This document shows positions 18,339-26,279 of a stretch of 64,000 bases of DNA, one piece after another. The position numbers and the translations under genes were made by a program. The stretch's first letter is position 1, and every line of letters begins with the position of its first letter. The DNA comes from Thermoproteota archaeon. Lineage in GTDB: Archaea > Thermoproteota > Nitrososphaeria > Nitrososphaerales > Nitrosopumilaceae. The stretch spans positions 248,001 to 312,000 of the forward strand of contig QQVN01000003.1 in assembly GCA_003352285.1 (NCBI GenBank), in the 5' to 3' direction. Below the pieces are notes generated by a model. It was not told the DNA's origin. It saw only the letters and a program-made list of their open reading frames with translations, and did no database searches.

Positions 18339-19739
18339 TTACTCTACAAAATGAGTCCTAACTAGCTGGTCATAATATCTAATTGATTTCATGTTGACAA
18401 ACTCTAGCATTCCATATCTTGACAGCTCTCGTCCAAAACCGCTCTTTTTTACTCCTCCAAATGGAATTCGTGGATCAGAGACTAGAACGTTGTTAACTGA
18501 GACCATTCCTGATTCAATTAATCTAGAATACTTGTCTGCCTTTACAAGATCCTGTGTCCAAAGACTTGCACCTAATCCAAAGCATGTATCATTAGCATAC
18601 TTGATTGCATTTCTTTCATCTTCCACTACTGTGATTGCGGCAACTGGTCCAAAGGTTTCCTCGTATCCTACCTTCATCTCTTTTGTAACTCCACCAACAA
18701 TTGTTGGCTTGTAGAAGAATCCTTTATCTCCAATTCTTTCTCCACCAGTCAAAATTTGTGCGTTATGTTTTCTTGCATCATCAACTTGCTCATCTATTGT
18801 TTCAAGACCTCCTTTGTTAACCAGTGGCCCGATATCTGTGTCTTCAGATAATGGGTCCCCGACCTTTAGCTTTTCAGTATTTTTTACAAACTTTTCAATG
18901 AAACTGTCTGCAACATTTTTTGCAACAAAGAATCTTTTGGATGCAACACAGCTTTGGCCACAGTTAATGAAACGTCCCTTTACTGCACCTTCTGCTGCTT
19001 TGTCCACATCTGCATCACTACAAACTATGAAAGGATCACTTCCTCCAAGCTCAAGAACACATTTCTTTAATCCTCCAGCTGCTTTCTGACCTACTTTGAT
19101 TCCAACTTCAGTACTACCGGTAAATGTAATACCTGAAACATCTGAATCCAATATGTGTCCTGCAACTGACGAATTTCCAACTGCAGTCTGAAATACTCCT
19201 GATGGTACACCAGCTTCAGCAAGAATGTTTTCTATTTCTATACCACACTGTAATGTTGCACTAGCTGGCTTTAGGACAATTGTATTTCCTGCAGCAAGTG
19301 AAGGTGCTGCAAATCTAAGAGCTTGCCAATAAGGAAAGTTCCATGGCATGATGCTGCCAATTACTCCTAATGGCTCAAATGCAATGATACTTTTTCGCGC
19401 ATCTGTGTTTAGGACTTCATCATTAAGAAAGACCTGACCATTATCTGCGTAAAACTCCATTGCCCAAGAACATTTTATTAATTCAGAACGTGATTCTTTG
19501 ATTGGCTTTCCCATTTCCTTTGTAGCAACTTCAGCTAGCTTGTTAGATTGCTTTCTTAATTCCTGGGAGACTATCTGTAAGATTTCCGTTCTTCTCTTCC
19601 AGTCCTTCTTCCATTCTCGAAAAGCATCTTTTGATTTTTTAATGATATGTGTAACTTGATCCTTTGAAATTGTTTCATATGTTGCTAGTTCTTCTCCAGT
19701 GGCTGGATTAATTGTAGTAACGTTTTGCGCTTGACTCAT
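18339..19739 (-). CDS. NAD(P)-dependent aldehyde dehydrogenase, succinate-semialdehyde-dehydrogenase-like
   Basis: A 466-residue ALDH. Visible motifs are IMPWNFPYWQALRFAAPSLAAGNTIVLKPA (cofactor binding), FTGSTEVG, the general base in CVLELGGSDPFIV, the nucleophile in INCGQSCVASKRFFV and the closing PFGGVKKSGFGRELS. The short length and motif spelling are closest to the GabD/YneI type, acting on succinate semialdehyde. That specificity is an inference, and a role in carbon metabolism linked to the hydroxypropionate/hydroxybutyrate cycle is possible. A helical small gene lies 14 bp upstream on the same strand. Confidence 0.88.
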   Translation of the reverse strand: MSQAQNVTTINPATGEELATYETISKDQVTHIIKKSKDAFREWKKDWKRRTEILQIVSQELRKQSNKLAEVATKEMGKPIKESRSELIKCSWAMEFYADNGQVFLNDEVLNTDARKSIIAFEPLGVIGSIMPWNFPYWQALRFAAPSLAAGNTIVLKPASATLQCGIEIENILAEAGVPSGVFQTAVGNSSVAGHILDSDVSGITFTGSTEVGIKVGQKAAGGLKKCVLELGGSDPFIVCSDADVDKAAEGAVKGRFINCGQSCVASKRFFVAKNVADSFIEKFVKNTEKLKVGDPLSEDTDIGPLVNKGGLETIDEQVDDARKHNAQILTGGERIGDKGFFYKPTIVGGVTKEMKVGYEETFGPVAAITVVEDERNAIKYANDTCFGLGASLWTQDLVKADKYSRLIESGMVSVNNVLVSDPRIPFGGVKKSGFGRELSRYGMLEFVNMKSIRYYDQLVRTHFVE

Positions 19740-19753
19740 TGTGGGAATTTGTA

Positions 19754-20191
19754 CTACTTTGATTTAGTCATATTAGTCTTGTTAAACTCTGCTAACATCT
19801 TGGCATAGTTTTCCATCATCATTTTCATGAAGCTATCCCAAGTTCGTATTGTGTCTAATCTAACCTGGAGATGGTTCTTGAATAAGTTACCATACACATC
19901 GATCTGAGCTGTCATCAAGTTTGTGAAAGTTTTGTTTGCCTCACTAAACATCTTTAACACATTTTTATCTAAATTTAGATTATCAAAGAACTCTTTTTCA
20001 GAGATATAGCATGTCCCAAAAACATTATCAAGTGAATGAAGATATTCTCTGTAATAATCTGAATACATCTGAATGTATAATGGAACTTGAGACTCTGCCT
20101 TCTGAATAATCTCTGAAGTGCTACTTTTCATTACATCACAGATTGAGATTTTATCCTCTTTTGGTTTTGATGTTGGTTTGTCTGTTACCAA
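19754..20191 (-). CDS. Helical protein upstream of aldehyde dehydrogenase (phasin/PhaE-like?)
   Basis: A 145-residue protein, almost entirely alpha-helical after a charged 20-residue N-terminus. It has repeated aromatic-rich helices (YIQMYSDYYREYLHSLDNVF; ANKTFTNLMTAQIDVYGNLFKN). Such amphipathic bundles occur in phasins and PhaE-type polyhydroxyalkanoate synthase subunits, and the 14 bp spacing to a semialdehyde dehydrogenase would suit hydroxyacyl metabolism. The assignment rests on composition and context only. No signal peptide, membrane helix or catalytic motif is present. Confidence 0.6.
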   Translation of the reverse strand: MVTDKPTSKPKEDKISICDVMKSSTSEIIQKAESQVPLYIQMYSDYYREYLHSLDNVFGTCYISEKEFFDNLNLDKNVLKMFSEANKTFTNLMTAQIDVYGNLFKNHLQVRLDTIRTWDSFMKMMMENYAKMLAEFNKTNMTKSK

Positions 20192-20313
20192 GATATCTAA
20201 TACCTCAAGATAATATTTAAGGTGGTGTCCAAACTTGCAAGACGAAATTGGAACAAATCTGTTTTACTCATCCGATTCATTGATAAGATAAAGAATACTA
20301 TACAAAATGGGGA

Positions 20314-20898
20314 ATGGGCATGAATAATGATTCCAACATTGAAGATATTGATGAAGAGTTTAGGCTATTAGCTGAAAAACGAAAAAAACTTGCAGAATTA
20401 ACAAGGGGATTATCCAGCTCTGAAATTCCTGCAGCAGAATCTAATCCAAATCCAGACTCTATACAAGAACCTCTTTCCGAACCTGAACCACTAGAGGAGC
20501 CAGTTGAGGAAATTACTTCTAGCGTTGAAGAAAAAGAGACCTTTGAAAAAATTGAGAATGAAGAGGTTGCCAGAAAACCCACCAAAGAAGCTCCATCTGA
20601 GGATGATTCTGAAAAATATGATGACGGTAAACTTGCATTATCAAAAGATGAAATTCTAGAGTTTTGTGACCGAATAATCACAAAATGGCAAAATGATCCA
20701 ACAAAGGATGCAAGACATATTTTTGCAATGAATGCTGTAAAGACCAGCGTCATCTGGACTGAGGAGGAAACCCTCAAAGAGATATGGAAGGAGATATTCA
20801 CATGGGCCTTTGATATTTTATACAAAAATGCTATCGCTCAAGCAAAGGGTGAAAACATGAAGTGGTCTCAAATTTTAGATCAGATTGGAAAGAGCTAA
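20314..20898 (+). CDS. Acidic two-part protein of unknown function
   Basis: 194 residues. A short N-terminal helix (EEFRLLAEKRKKLAELTRGL) is followed by a long Glu/Pro/Ser-rich disordered region (about 40-105) and an ordered C-terminal domain (about 108-194; DEILEFCDRIITKWQNDPTKDARHIF...) rich in Trp. The arrangement suggests an interaction module tethered by a flexible acidic linker. A second ATG lies two codons downstream. No family is recognised. Confidence 0.6.
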   Translation: MGMNNDSNIEDIDEEFRLLAEKRKKLAELTRGLSSSEIPAAESNPNPDSIQEPLSEPEPLEEPVEEITSSVEEKETFEKIENEEVARKPTKEAPSEDDSEKYDDGKLALSKDEILEFCDRIITKWQNDPTKDARHIFAMNAVKTSVIWTEEETLKEIWKEIFTWAFDILYKNAIAQAKGENMKWSQILDQIGKS

Positions 20899-20903
20899 AA
20901 TAT

Positions 20904-21014
20904 CTAACTTGTAACTGAACCTGCAAGCATCTTTTCTACTTCTTCTTTGTGCTCTTTGCAGTATAGTCCTGACTCCTTGCATTTTGGGCAATTAAGATAC
21001 TTTGTAAAGTCCAT
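20904..21014 (-). CDS. Zinc-binding microprotein
   Basis: A 36-residue ORF with CPKC near residue 9 and YCKEH near residue 18, a compact C-x2-C...C-x2-H finger, followed by a helical tail. An in-frame TTG three codons upstream is an alternative start, and the open frame extends further without a start codon. It converges on the preceding gene with a five-base gap. The zinc motif is the only support. Confidence 0.45.
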   Translation of the reverse strand: MDFTKYLNCPKCKESGLYCKEHKEEVEKMLAGSVTS

Positions 21015-21140
21015 ATCGCCCAATTTTTGATGATAGGATATAGATCTTTCTAATGATTCATCAGTATGTGAAACTTTTTAAAAATTGTCTACTTTGAGAA
21101 TTAAGAAACTCATTAAATAAAAGAAGAAAACGGTTACTGT

Positions 21141-21422
21141 ATGGATGCACCTGTCGATGACACTTATCACTTGATCATCCGAACAAAAAATTCCGATGAT
21201 CTTCCTGATGTTGAAAATTATATTCGTGATCTAGATAGAAAAGGATTCTTTAGAGATTTGATTAAACAGGGGAAACTAACAGTTGAGGAAGTACAGAAAT
21301 TACCTTTTGCAAAAATGTGTGAAATTTTCTTTAGACGAGAGCATCAAACTCTAAAGAGTGGGGACATTAGAATCTTCAAAAATACCGGTGACTATTCAAT
21401 ATACTTTGATTCTGGTGAGTAG
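21141..21422 (+). CDS. Small protein of unknown function
   Basis: A 93-residue soluble protein, beginning with a strand-like DTYHLIIRTKNSDDLPDVENYIRDLDRKGFF, a central helix (LTVEEVQKLPFAKMCEIFFRRE) and a short beta C-terminus (GDIRIFKNTGDYSIYFDSG). It has one cysteine and no membrane segment. It faces the DUF6659-like gene convergently 18 bp away. I do not recognise it. Confidence 0.55.
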   Translation: MDAPVDDTYHLIIRTKNSDDLPDVENYIRDLDRKGFFRDLIKQGKLTVEEVQKLPFAKMCEIFFRREHQTLKSGDIRIFKNTGDYSIYFDSGE

Positions 21423-21440
21423 TCAAAAAATAAAAACAGA

Positions 21441-21839
21441 TTACCCGACTGTGTAATCTGCATAGTTGACTTCATTGAGAATTCTATCAATGATCTGTTT
21501 TTGACCTCCTTTGTTGTCAATTGTGACTAGCAGCAAGTTTCCACTTGAGAGTGGAATTGTTACTCTTCGAAGCTTTTCATAAACTGCTAATGTGTACAAT
21601 CCTTTTCCAATCTTGTCATAGTGACGCATTCTTGATTTCCATGCCTTTGCTGCATGCAGTAGTGTTTCTTGGGTTTCTTCTGGTGACAAATAAAGTTCAG
21701 AGTTGCCTTTTGATTTTGACGTCAATACCTTTCCTTCCATGTCGCACACTGCCGCATACCTGATATTCTCGTCTAATGCCAAAACTCTTCCTAATTTTGT
21801 TTCATAATCAAGTTTCTGGGACATTAATTTAGGTATCAT
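21441..21839 (-). CDS. DUF6659-like (roadblock/profilin-like) protein, paralogue 1
   Basis: 132 residues. The core IRYAAVCDMEGKVLTSKSKGNSE is followed by a helix (SPEETQETLLHAAKAWKSRM) and strands VTIPLSSGNLLLVTIDNKG. The same pattern (I/VRFAA...GxI/V...G) recurs in the genes at 31267 and 42780, so the three are distant paralogues of a thaumarchaeal family I believe corresponds to DUF6659. The alternation of strand, helix and strand resembles roadblock/profilin-like sensory folds. Function is unknown. An alternative start is Met6. Confidence 0.65.
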   Translation of the reverse strand: MIPKLMSQKLDYETKLGRVLALDENIRYAAVCDMEGKVLTSKSKGNSELYLSPEETQETLLHAAKAWKSRMRHYDKIGKGLYTLAVYEKLRRVTIPLSSGNLLLVTIDNKGGQKQIIDRILNEVNYADYTVG

Positions 21840-21926
21840 TTACGTTAAAGATAAAATGCAACTCAAAGATAATTAAAATTCGTTTATTATTTTCTCAAAT
21901 TTCTCTCAAGTTTTTACTCTGAAACT

Positions 21927-22151
21927 CTATGGTAATTTTCCGCCTAGTTTGTATGATAATTCCTCTTTTTCTTCTTCTATCAATTTGAGCATCATGTCTT
22001 CTGATTCTTGATACTTTTTGATATTCTCTTCGGCAATCTTTTGAACTCCTGACTCTTCTTCGGAAAATGGGAGTGCCATCAATGATGCCACAGCTACAAT
22101 AACTGCTACTCCTAGTATTACTCCAATCATGGTCTTTTTTGATGTCTCCAT
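21927..22151 (-). CDS. Small single-pass membrane protein
   Basis: About 74 residues with an N-terminal membrane helix (about 7-28; MIGVILGVAVIVAVASLMAL) and a charged helical C-terminal region rich in Glu/Lys that should lie outside the membrane. The ATG at 22151 is preceded by GGAG at good spacing, so it is preferred over the TTG at 22154. Function is unknown. Confidence 0.6.
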   Translation of the reverse strand: METSKKTMIGVILGVAVIVAVASLMALPFSEEESGVQKIAEENIKKYQESEDMMLKLIEEEKEELSYKLGGKLP

Positions 22152-22313
22152 CAAGTCTCCTATTGGTAAATTTTGAGATTAATCCTATGTTGATCATTTC
22201 GCACAAATCTGCTACTGCTTGTAGGGCTTGAATTGATAATTTTCCTATGAGACATGGCAAAATCGACATTTTTTAGCACATAAAATAAAATACTCTGTTA
22301 AAGAATTATCATT

Positions 22314-23285
22314 ATGAAGAGTCTTGTTCTAGTTATTGCACTTTCAATAATTTTTAGTGCCGTCCCACTATCCTATTCTCAATCAATTGCATACTTTCCA
22401 CCGCCAATGAAACAAATTCAAGATGGAGTGTTACCATCAAGCATTACTTGCACTGAGGGATTAGAATTAATCTTCAAACTATCTAATGGTAGCCCTGCAT
22501 GTGTAAAACCTTCTAGTGTAGTAATATTGTTAGAGCGTGGTTGGGGTGCTCATTCATTACCTGATGTAGTCCCAGATGCAATTCAAAATTCTGATGAGAC
22601 AAAATACGGAGAATACAAAGTTACAACCAGTATGGTAAACTATGATGAATACTCTGGATTCCTTGCAAAACCAACTTCATCTGAATCATTTCCTGGAGTA
22701 ATTCTAATTCATGAATGGTGGGGCCTAAATGAAAACATCAAAGATACTGCAGAAAAACTTGCATCATATGGATATGTGGTTTTAGCAGTTGACCTCTTTG
22801 ATGGAAGTGTAGCTACCAATGCTCAAACTGCAATGGCTCAGGTAAGTGCGTTTGACCAAGAAAAGGCAATCATGAACATGAATTCTGCAGTAGAGTATCT
22901 TAAGACATCAAATGATGCTCAAATGATTGGTTCTATTGGTTGGTGCTTTGGTGGTGCACAGTCACTAAACCTTGCATTGGAGAATCCAGAAGTTGATGCC
23001 ACTGTAATCTATTATGGTAGACTAGTTACTGATTCTGATTCTTTGTCTGTGTTATCTGCACCAGTGCTTGGAATCTTTGGAGAATTAGACCAAGGAATTC
23101 CACCAAGTGTGGTAAATGAGTTTGAATCTGCACTTGATTCACTGGAAGTGCCAAATGACATCTACATTTATCCAAACGTGGATCATGCATTTGCTAATCC
23201 TACAGGTGAGCGATATGCTCCTGAAGAAGCAGACGATGCATGGGATAAGACTTTGGAATTTTTAGAGTCAAATCTCAAATTGTAA
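22314..23285 (+). CDS. Secreted dienelactone-hydrolase-family enzyme with thaumarchaeal N-terminal module
   Basis: 323 residues. A signal peptide (1 to about 22, ending SYS) is followed by a small module (about 32-80) containing CTEGLELIFK...GSPACVKP...LERGWG, which I recall at the ends of many thaumarchaeal secreted proteins. An alpha/beta-hydrolase domain follows: nucleophile cysteine in GSIGWCFGGAQ, acid in GELDQGIPPS and histidine in NVDHAFANPTG. The C/D/H triad is that of dienelactone hydrolases. The substrate is unknown. It presumably acts outside the cytoplasmic membrane. Confidence 0.85.
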   Translation: MKSLVLVIALSIIFSAVPLSYSQSIAYFPPPMKQIQDGVLPSSITCTEGLELIFKLSNGSPACVKPSSVVILLERGWGAHSLPDVVPDAIQNSDETKYGEYKVTTSMVNYDEYSGFLAKPTSSESFPGVILIHEWWGLNENIKDTAEKLASYGYVVLAVDLFDGSVATNAQTAMAQVSAFDQEKAIMNMNSAVEYLKTSNDAQMIGSIGWCFGGAQSLNLALENPEVDATVIYYGRLVTDSDSLSVLSAPVLGIFGELDQGIPPSVVNEFESALDSLEVPNDIYIYPNVDHAFANPTGERYAPEEADDAWDKTLEFLESNLKL

Positions 23286-23345
23286 TTTTTTAATAAAAAA
23301 AGTGTGGAGGAAAAGGACAACTCCACACGGGATTTTTCTCTCGAA

Positions 23346-23549
23346 TCACCTTGTGCTCAGACTAGTAACATGTCCCTGTGTAATGTCTTTTGAAAACTGC
23401 TCAAATCCTAGAGCACAGTCTGCGTGAATCCTCTCTAGTGTTGCATAGTTGCAGTTTCCACAAAGCTGTTGTATTGGCTGTCTGCATTCTGAGCACCAAG
23501 ATTCAACTTGTAACTCATTTCCACAGTTCCGACATAGCTCGTCTGGCAT
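23346..23549 (-). CDS. Zinc-ribbon protein
   Basis: A 67-residue protein with three or more metal-binding pairs: CRNCG, CSECR and CGNC...C, enough for two zinc sites. The C-terminus is polar and short. It follows a 47-codon ORF and the Hsp20 gene on the same strand, with GGTG upstream of its ATG as a possible ribosome-binding site. The three probably form an operon. No catalytic domain is present; it may be a regulatory or assembly factor. Confidence 0.7.
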   Translation of the reverse strand: MPDELCRNCGNELQVESWCSECRQPIQQLCGNCNYATLERIHADCALGFEQFSKDITQGHVTSLSTR

Positions 23550-23559
23550 TTCTTTTCAC

Positions 23560-23703
23560 CTATGGGAAATTTCTTCTACCGATTCTCCACTTGCTAATTT
23601 TTGTCGGTGTATGCGAAAACTTTTCTAGCGACGTCTTGACCGACTTTATTGATTCCTTGATGTGGGAGATAGGTTGTTCTGTTAGTGATGATAAATCCTT
23701 CAC
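23560..23703 (-). CDS. Basic 47-residue ORF between Hsp20 and zinc-ribbon genes
   Basis: A GTG-initiated ORF preceded by AGGAGGTG about 7 bp upstream, a strong match to a Shine-Dalgarno site. The product is helical and basic, ending in RIGRRNFP, with no cysteines. Its placement in the 168 bp gap between two same-strand genes and its good ribosome-binding site support translation. No homology is recognised. Confidence 0.45.
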   Translation of the reverse strand: MKDLSSLTEQPISHIKESIKSVKTSLEKFSHTPTKISKWRIGRRNFP

Positions 23704-23716
23704 TTGACTTCACCTC

Positions 23717-24211
23717 CTACTCCACTGAGACCATCTTGCCTTTTGGTTTCTCTTCGGCAAGGGTCAGTTCTACTTCAAGAATTCCGTTTTTGTAAACTGC
23801 TTTTGCAGAATTCTCATCCACTTCGTACTTTAGTGGAACTGTAGTGCTGTATCTTCTGTCTCCGTGTTCTGCTGAAATTGAGACCGCATTATCCACTACA
23901 TTGACCTTGATGTCTGACTTTTCAATTCCCGGCATCTCAGTCGTGAGTTTCAGCTTGCGTTCTTTTTCATTTAATATCTCATCAACAAATGGCTCTCTTA
24001 CGCTAGAATCTGCAATTGCAGTTGTTGGTCTAACGTTTCCCCATTCGTTAATTCGGGGTTTGCCATCAGGACCAATGGTCATCTGATAGCCATAGTAATA
24101 TGGACCGAATGTCTGAATACGGTCTGCTGGTCCTTCGAAGACGTCATCGGCGGTAAAAAAGCGATTCGACAATCTTCGAAATGTCTTTTCGAATTGGTCA
24201 TCAAACCACAT
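23717..24211 (-). CDS. Small heat-shock protein Hsp20
   Basis: A 164-residue alpha-crystallin-type chaperone. After a 75-residue N-terminal arm the crystallin domain runs from about 80 to 160: LKLTTEMPGIEKSDIKVNVV, AVSISAEHGDRRYSTTVPL and the characteristic AVYKNGILEVELTLAEEKP. It prevents aggregation of unfolded proteins. Unusually, the N-terminal arm carries a YYGYQMTIGPDGKPRINEWGNV segment, found in a subset of archaeal Hsp20s. It is divergent from the thermosome gene. Confidence 0.92.
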   Translation of the reverse strand: MWFDDQFEKTFRRLSNRFFTADDVFEGPADRIQTFGPYYYGYQMTIGPDGKPRINEWGNVRPTTAIADSSVREPFVDEILNEKERKLKLTTEMPGIEKSDIKVNVVDNAVSISAEHGDRRYSTTVPLKYEVDENSAKAVYKNGILEVELTLAEEKPKGKMVSVE

Positions 24212-24346
24212 ATGTTGTTCACCGGATATGTAATATCTATGACATTATTTAAGAATTTGTGTGTTTCAATTGATTAATTACATAATGTCTCATATATTAC
24301 AAATCTTAAAATATTGGATTACACATAATGCGCACTTGATGGAATA
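24212..24346. promoter_or_regulatory. Shared divergent promoter region of Hsp20 and thermosome genes
   Basis: This 135 bp AT-rich region holds TATA-like elements for both genes: CTTAAATAATG on the minus strand about 30-40 bp before the Hsp20 ATG, and TCTTAAAATATT on the plus strand about 40 bp before the thermosome ATG. A partly symmetric ATTGATTAATTACATAAT lies between them and is a candidate shared regulator site. Confidence 0.5.
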
Positions 24347-25984
24347 ATGACATCACAACCACAAGTTATCCTTCTAAAAGAAGGAACAACTCAAACAAAA
24401 GGTAATGATGCCCAAAAAAATAACATCCAAGCTGCCAAGCTAATTTCTGAAATAGTTAGAACCAGTCTTGGTCCAAGAGGAATGGACAAGATGCTAGTAG
24501 ACTCACTTGGAGATGTTACCATTACAAACGATGGTGCAACAATTCTCAAAGAGATTGATGTACAGCATCCTGCCGCAAAGATAATGGTTGAGACAAGTAA
24601 AGCAACTGACACCGAAGTCGGTGACGGTACAACTTCAACTGTTGTGTTGGCCGGTGCACTATTAGAAAAAGCAGAAGAACTAATAGCAAAAAATGTACAT
24701 CCAACTATTGTAGTTGATGGGTTCAAAAAAGCATCTGAGAAAGCAATTCAGATGTTAAAAGAAATTGGCATAAAGGTAGATCCACAAGATAAGAAATTTT
24801 TGAAAAAAGTAGCAACAACAACTTTGTCATCAAAGCTAGTATCCAATGATGCAGATACACTTGCAGACATTATAGTTGATTCTGTACTTTCCGTAGCTGA
24901 AAAACAAAGTGATGGATACAAAGTAGACATTGACAACATCAAAGTGGAAAAGAAAGGTGGCTCCTCCATCAGAAACACTAAACTTGTTCACGGGATAATT
25001 CTTGACAAAGAAGTAGTTCATGGTGGAATGCCAAAAAGAGTTGAAAATGCAAAGATTGCACTCATTAACTCTCCACTAGAGATAGAAAAAACCGAGTTTG
25101 ATGCAAAGATTAACATCAACTCCCCAGAGCAAATTCAAAACTTTATTGATGAAGAAAATAGAATGCTCAAAAACTTAGTTGACAAGGTTTCTAATTCTGG
25201 GGCAAACATAGTCTTGTGTCAAAAAGGAATTGATGATATGGCACAATACTATCTTGCAAAAGCAGGAATTATGGCCGTTAGAAGAATCAAAGAAAGTGAC
25301 ATGACAAAACTTGCAAAAGCAACCGGTGCAAGAGTTGTTACAAACATCAATGAACTTTCAGAAAAAGATCTTGGCCATGCAAATCTTGTTGATGAAAGAC
25401 AAGTTGAATCAGACAAATGGGTATTCATTGAAGGATGCAAAAATCCAAAAGCTGTGACCATCCTTGCAAGAGGTGGTTCACAAAGAGTAGTCGACGAAGT
25501 TGAGCGTTCAATTCACGATGCTCTAATGTCAGTAAAAGACGTCGTAGAATACCCATATGTTCTAGTTGGAGGTGGTGCCGCAGAAGCACATGTTGCAAAC
25601 AAACTTCGAGAATGGACCAACTCCCTTGATGGACGACCTCAATTGGCAGCACAAAGATTTGCAGAAGGAATCGAGACTATTCCTCTAGTCTTGGCTGAAA
25701 ATGCAGGAATGGACCCACTTGACACTCAGGTTCAACTGAGAGCAAGAAGTTCCAAAGGAAAGGCTTCGTTTGGTATAGATGTAATCAACACCAAAGTTGC
25801 CGATCTTGAATCTGAAAACATCTTTGAGCCCCTAGCCGTAAAAGAACAAGTAATCAATGCGGCTACAGAGGCAGCCTGCATGATTCTGCGAATAGATGAT
25901 GTTATTGCAGCATCAAAATCCCATAGTTCTCCACCACCGGGAGGACCTCCTGGAATGGGTGGAATGCCAGGAATGGATATGTAA
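24347..25984 (+). CDS. Thermosome subunit (group II chaperonin)
   Basis: A 545-residue CCT/thermosome subunit, an ATP-dependent folding machine of the archaeal cytosol. Motifs: LGPRGMDKMLVDSLGDVTITNDGATIL, the ATPase GDGTTSTVVLAGALL, the apical-domain region VHGGMPKRVENAKIALI and the C-terminal equatorial AGMDPLDTQVQLRA with flexible tail PPGGPPGMGGMPGMDM pointing into the chamber. It is full length. Divergent transcription from an Hsp20 gene suggests joint stress control. Confidence 0.97.
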   Translation: MTSQPQVILLKEGTTQTKGNDAQKNNIQAAKLISEIVRTSLGPRGMDKMLVDSLGDVTITNDGATILKEIDVQHPAAKIMVETSKATDTEVGDGTTSTVVLAGALLEKAEELIAKNVHPTIVVDGFKKASEKAIQMLKEIGIKVDPQDKKFLKKVATTTLSSKLVSNDADTLADIIVDSVLSVAEKQSDGYKVDIDNIKVEKKGGSSIRNTKLVHGIILDKEVVHGGMPKRVENAKIALINSPLEIEKTEFDAKININSPEQIQNFIDEENRMLKNLVDKVSNSGANIVLCQKGIDDMAQYYLAKAGIMAVRRIKESDMTKLAKATGARVVTNINELSEKDLGHANLVDERQVESDKWVFIEGCKNPKAVTILARGGSQRVVDEVERSIHDALMSVKDVVEYPYVLVGGGAAEAHVANKLREWTNSLDGRPQLAAQRFAEGIETIPLVLAENAGMDPLDTQVQLRARSSKGKASFGIDVINTKVADLESENIFEPLAVKEQVINAATEAACMILRIDDVIAASKSHSSPPPGGPPGMGGMPGMDM

Positions 25985-26020
25985 TTTTCATATCCTTTTT
26001 TTCTTATTTTTTCTCAAATA

Positions 26021-26052
26021 GCATACCACAAGTTGCCCGTCATATACTAATA
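26021..26052 (+). promoter_or_regulatory. Conserved promoter element, copy 1
   Basis: GCATACCACAAGTTG starts here, and CTAATA begins exactly 26 bp downstream of its first base (26047). The ATG at 26074 is 27 bp beyond the CTAATA, as expected for a TATA element and a leaderless transcript. Seven copies of this arrangement occur in the window. Confidence 0.7.
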
Positions 26053-26073
26053 ATTCAAACGTGTATAGATATC

Positions 26074-26229
26074 ATGCCACTAACAGTGCTAAAACATAAC
26101 GACTCCATAGGACAAAACCTAGTTGAAAGTGAGGCCAAAAACCCTCTTTCAACTATTGGTTCAAAGACTAATTGGACATATGTTGCAGGATTATCATGGA
26201 TATTATTAGATGACGAGTTTGAATACTAA
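26074..26229 (+). CDS. 51-residue microprotein with conserved promoter
   Basis: An ORF of 51 codons directly downstream of promoter copy 1. The product has a polar N-terminal half and a Trp-rich C-terminal part (NWTYVAGLSWILLDDEFEY), possibly a short amphipathic or membrane-associated segment. It ends 50 bp before a large secreted fibronectin-III protein on the same strand, so the two may be cotranscribed. No family is recognised; the promoter position is the main evidence. Confidence 0.6.
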   Translation: MPLTVLKHNDSIGQNLVESEAKNPLSTIGSKTNWTYVAGLSWILLDDEFEY

Positions 26230-26279
26230 TGATATCAATCATTAGAAAATACTAAATAGAAAAACAGGTTTCATAAACA

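Noticed and set aside
21895-22269. 124-residue minus-strand frame beginning MSILPCLIG
   Set aside because: It runs out of phase over the small membrane protein gene (21927-22151), is Arg/Ser-rich in its second half and lacks a recognisable domain.
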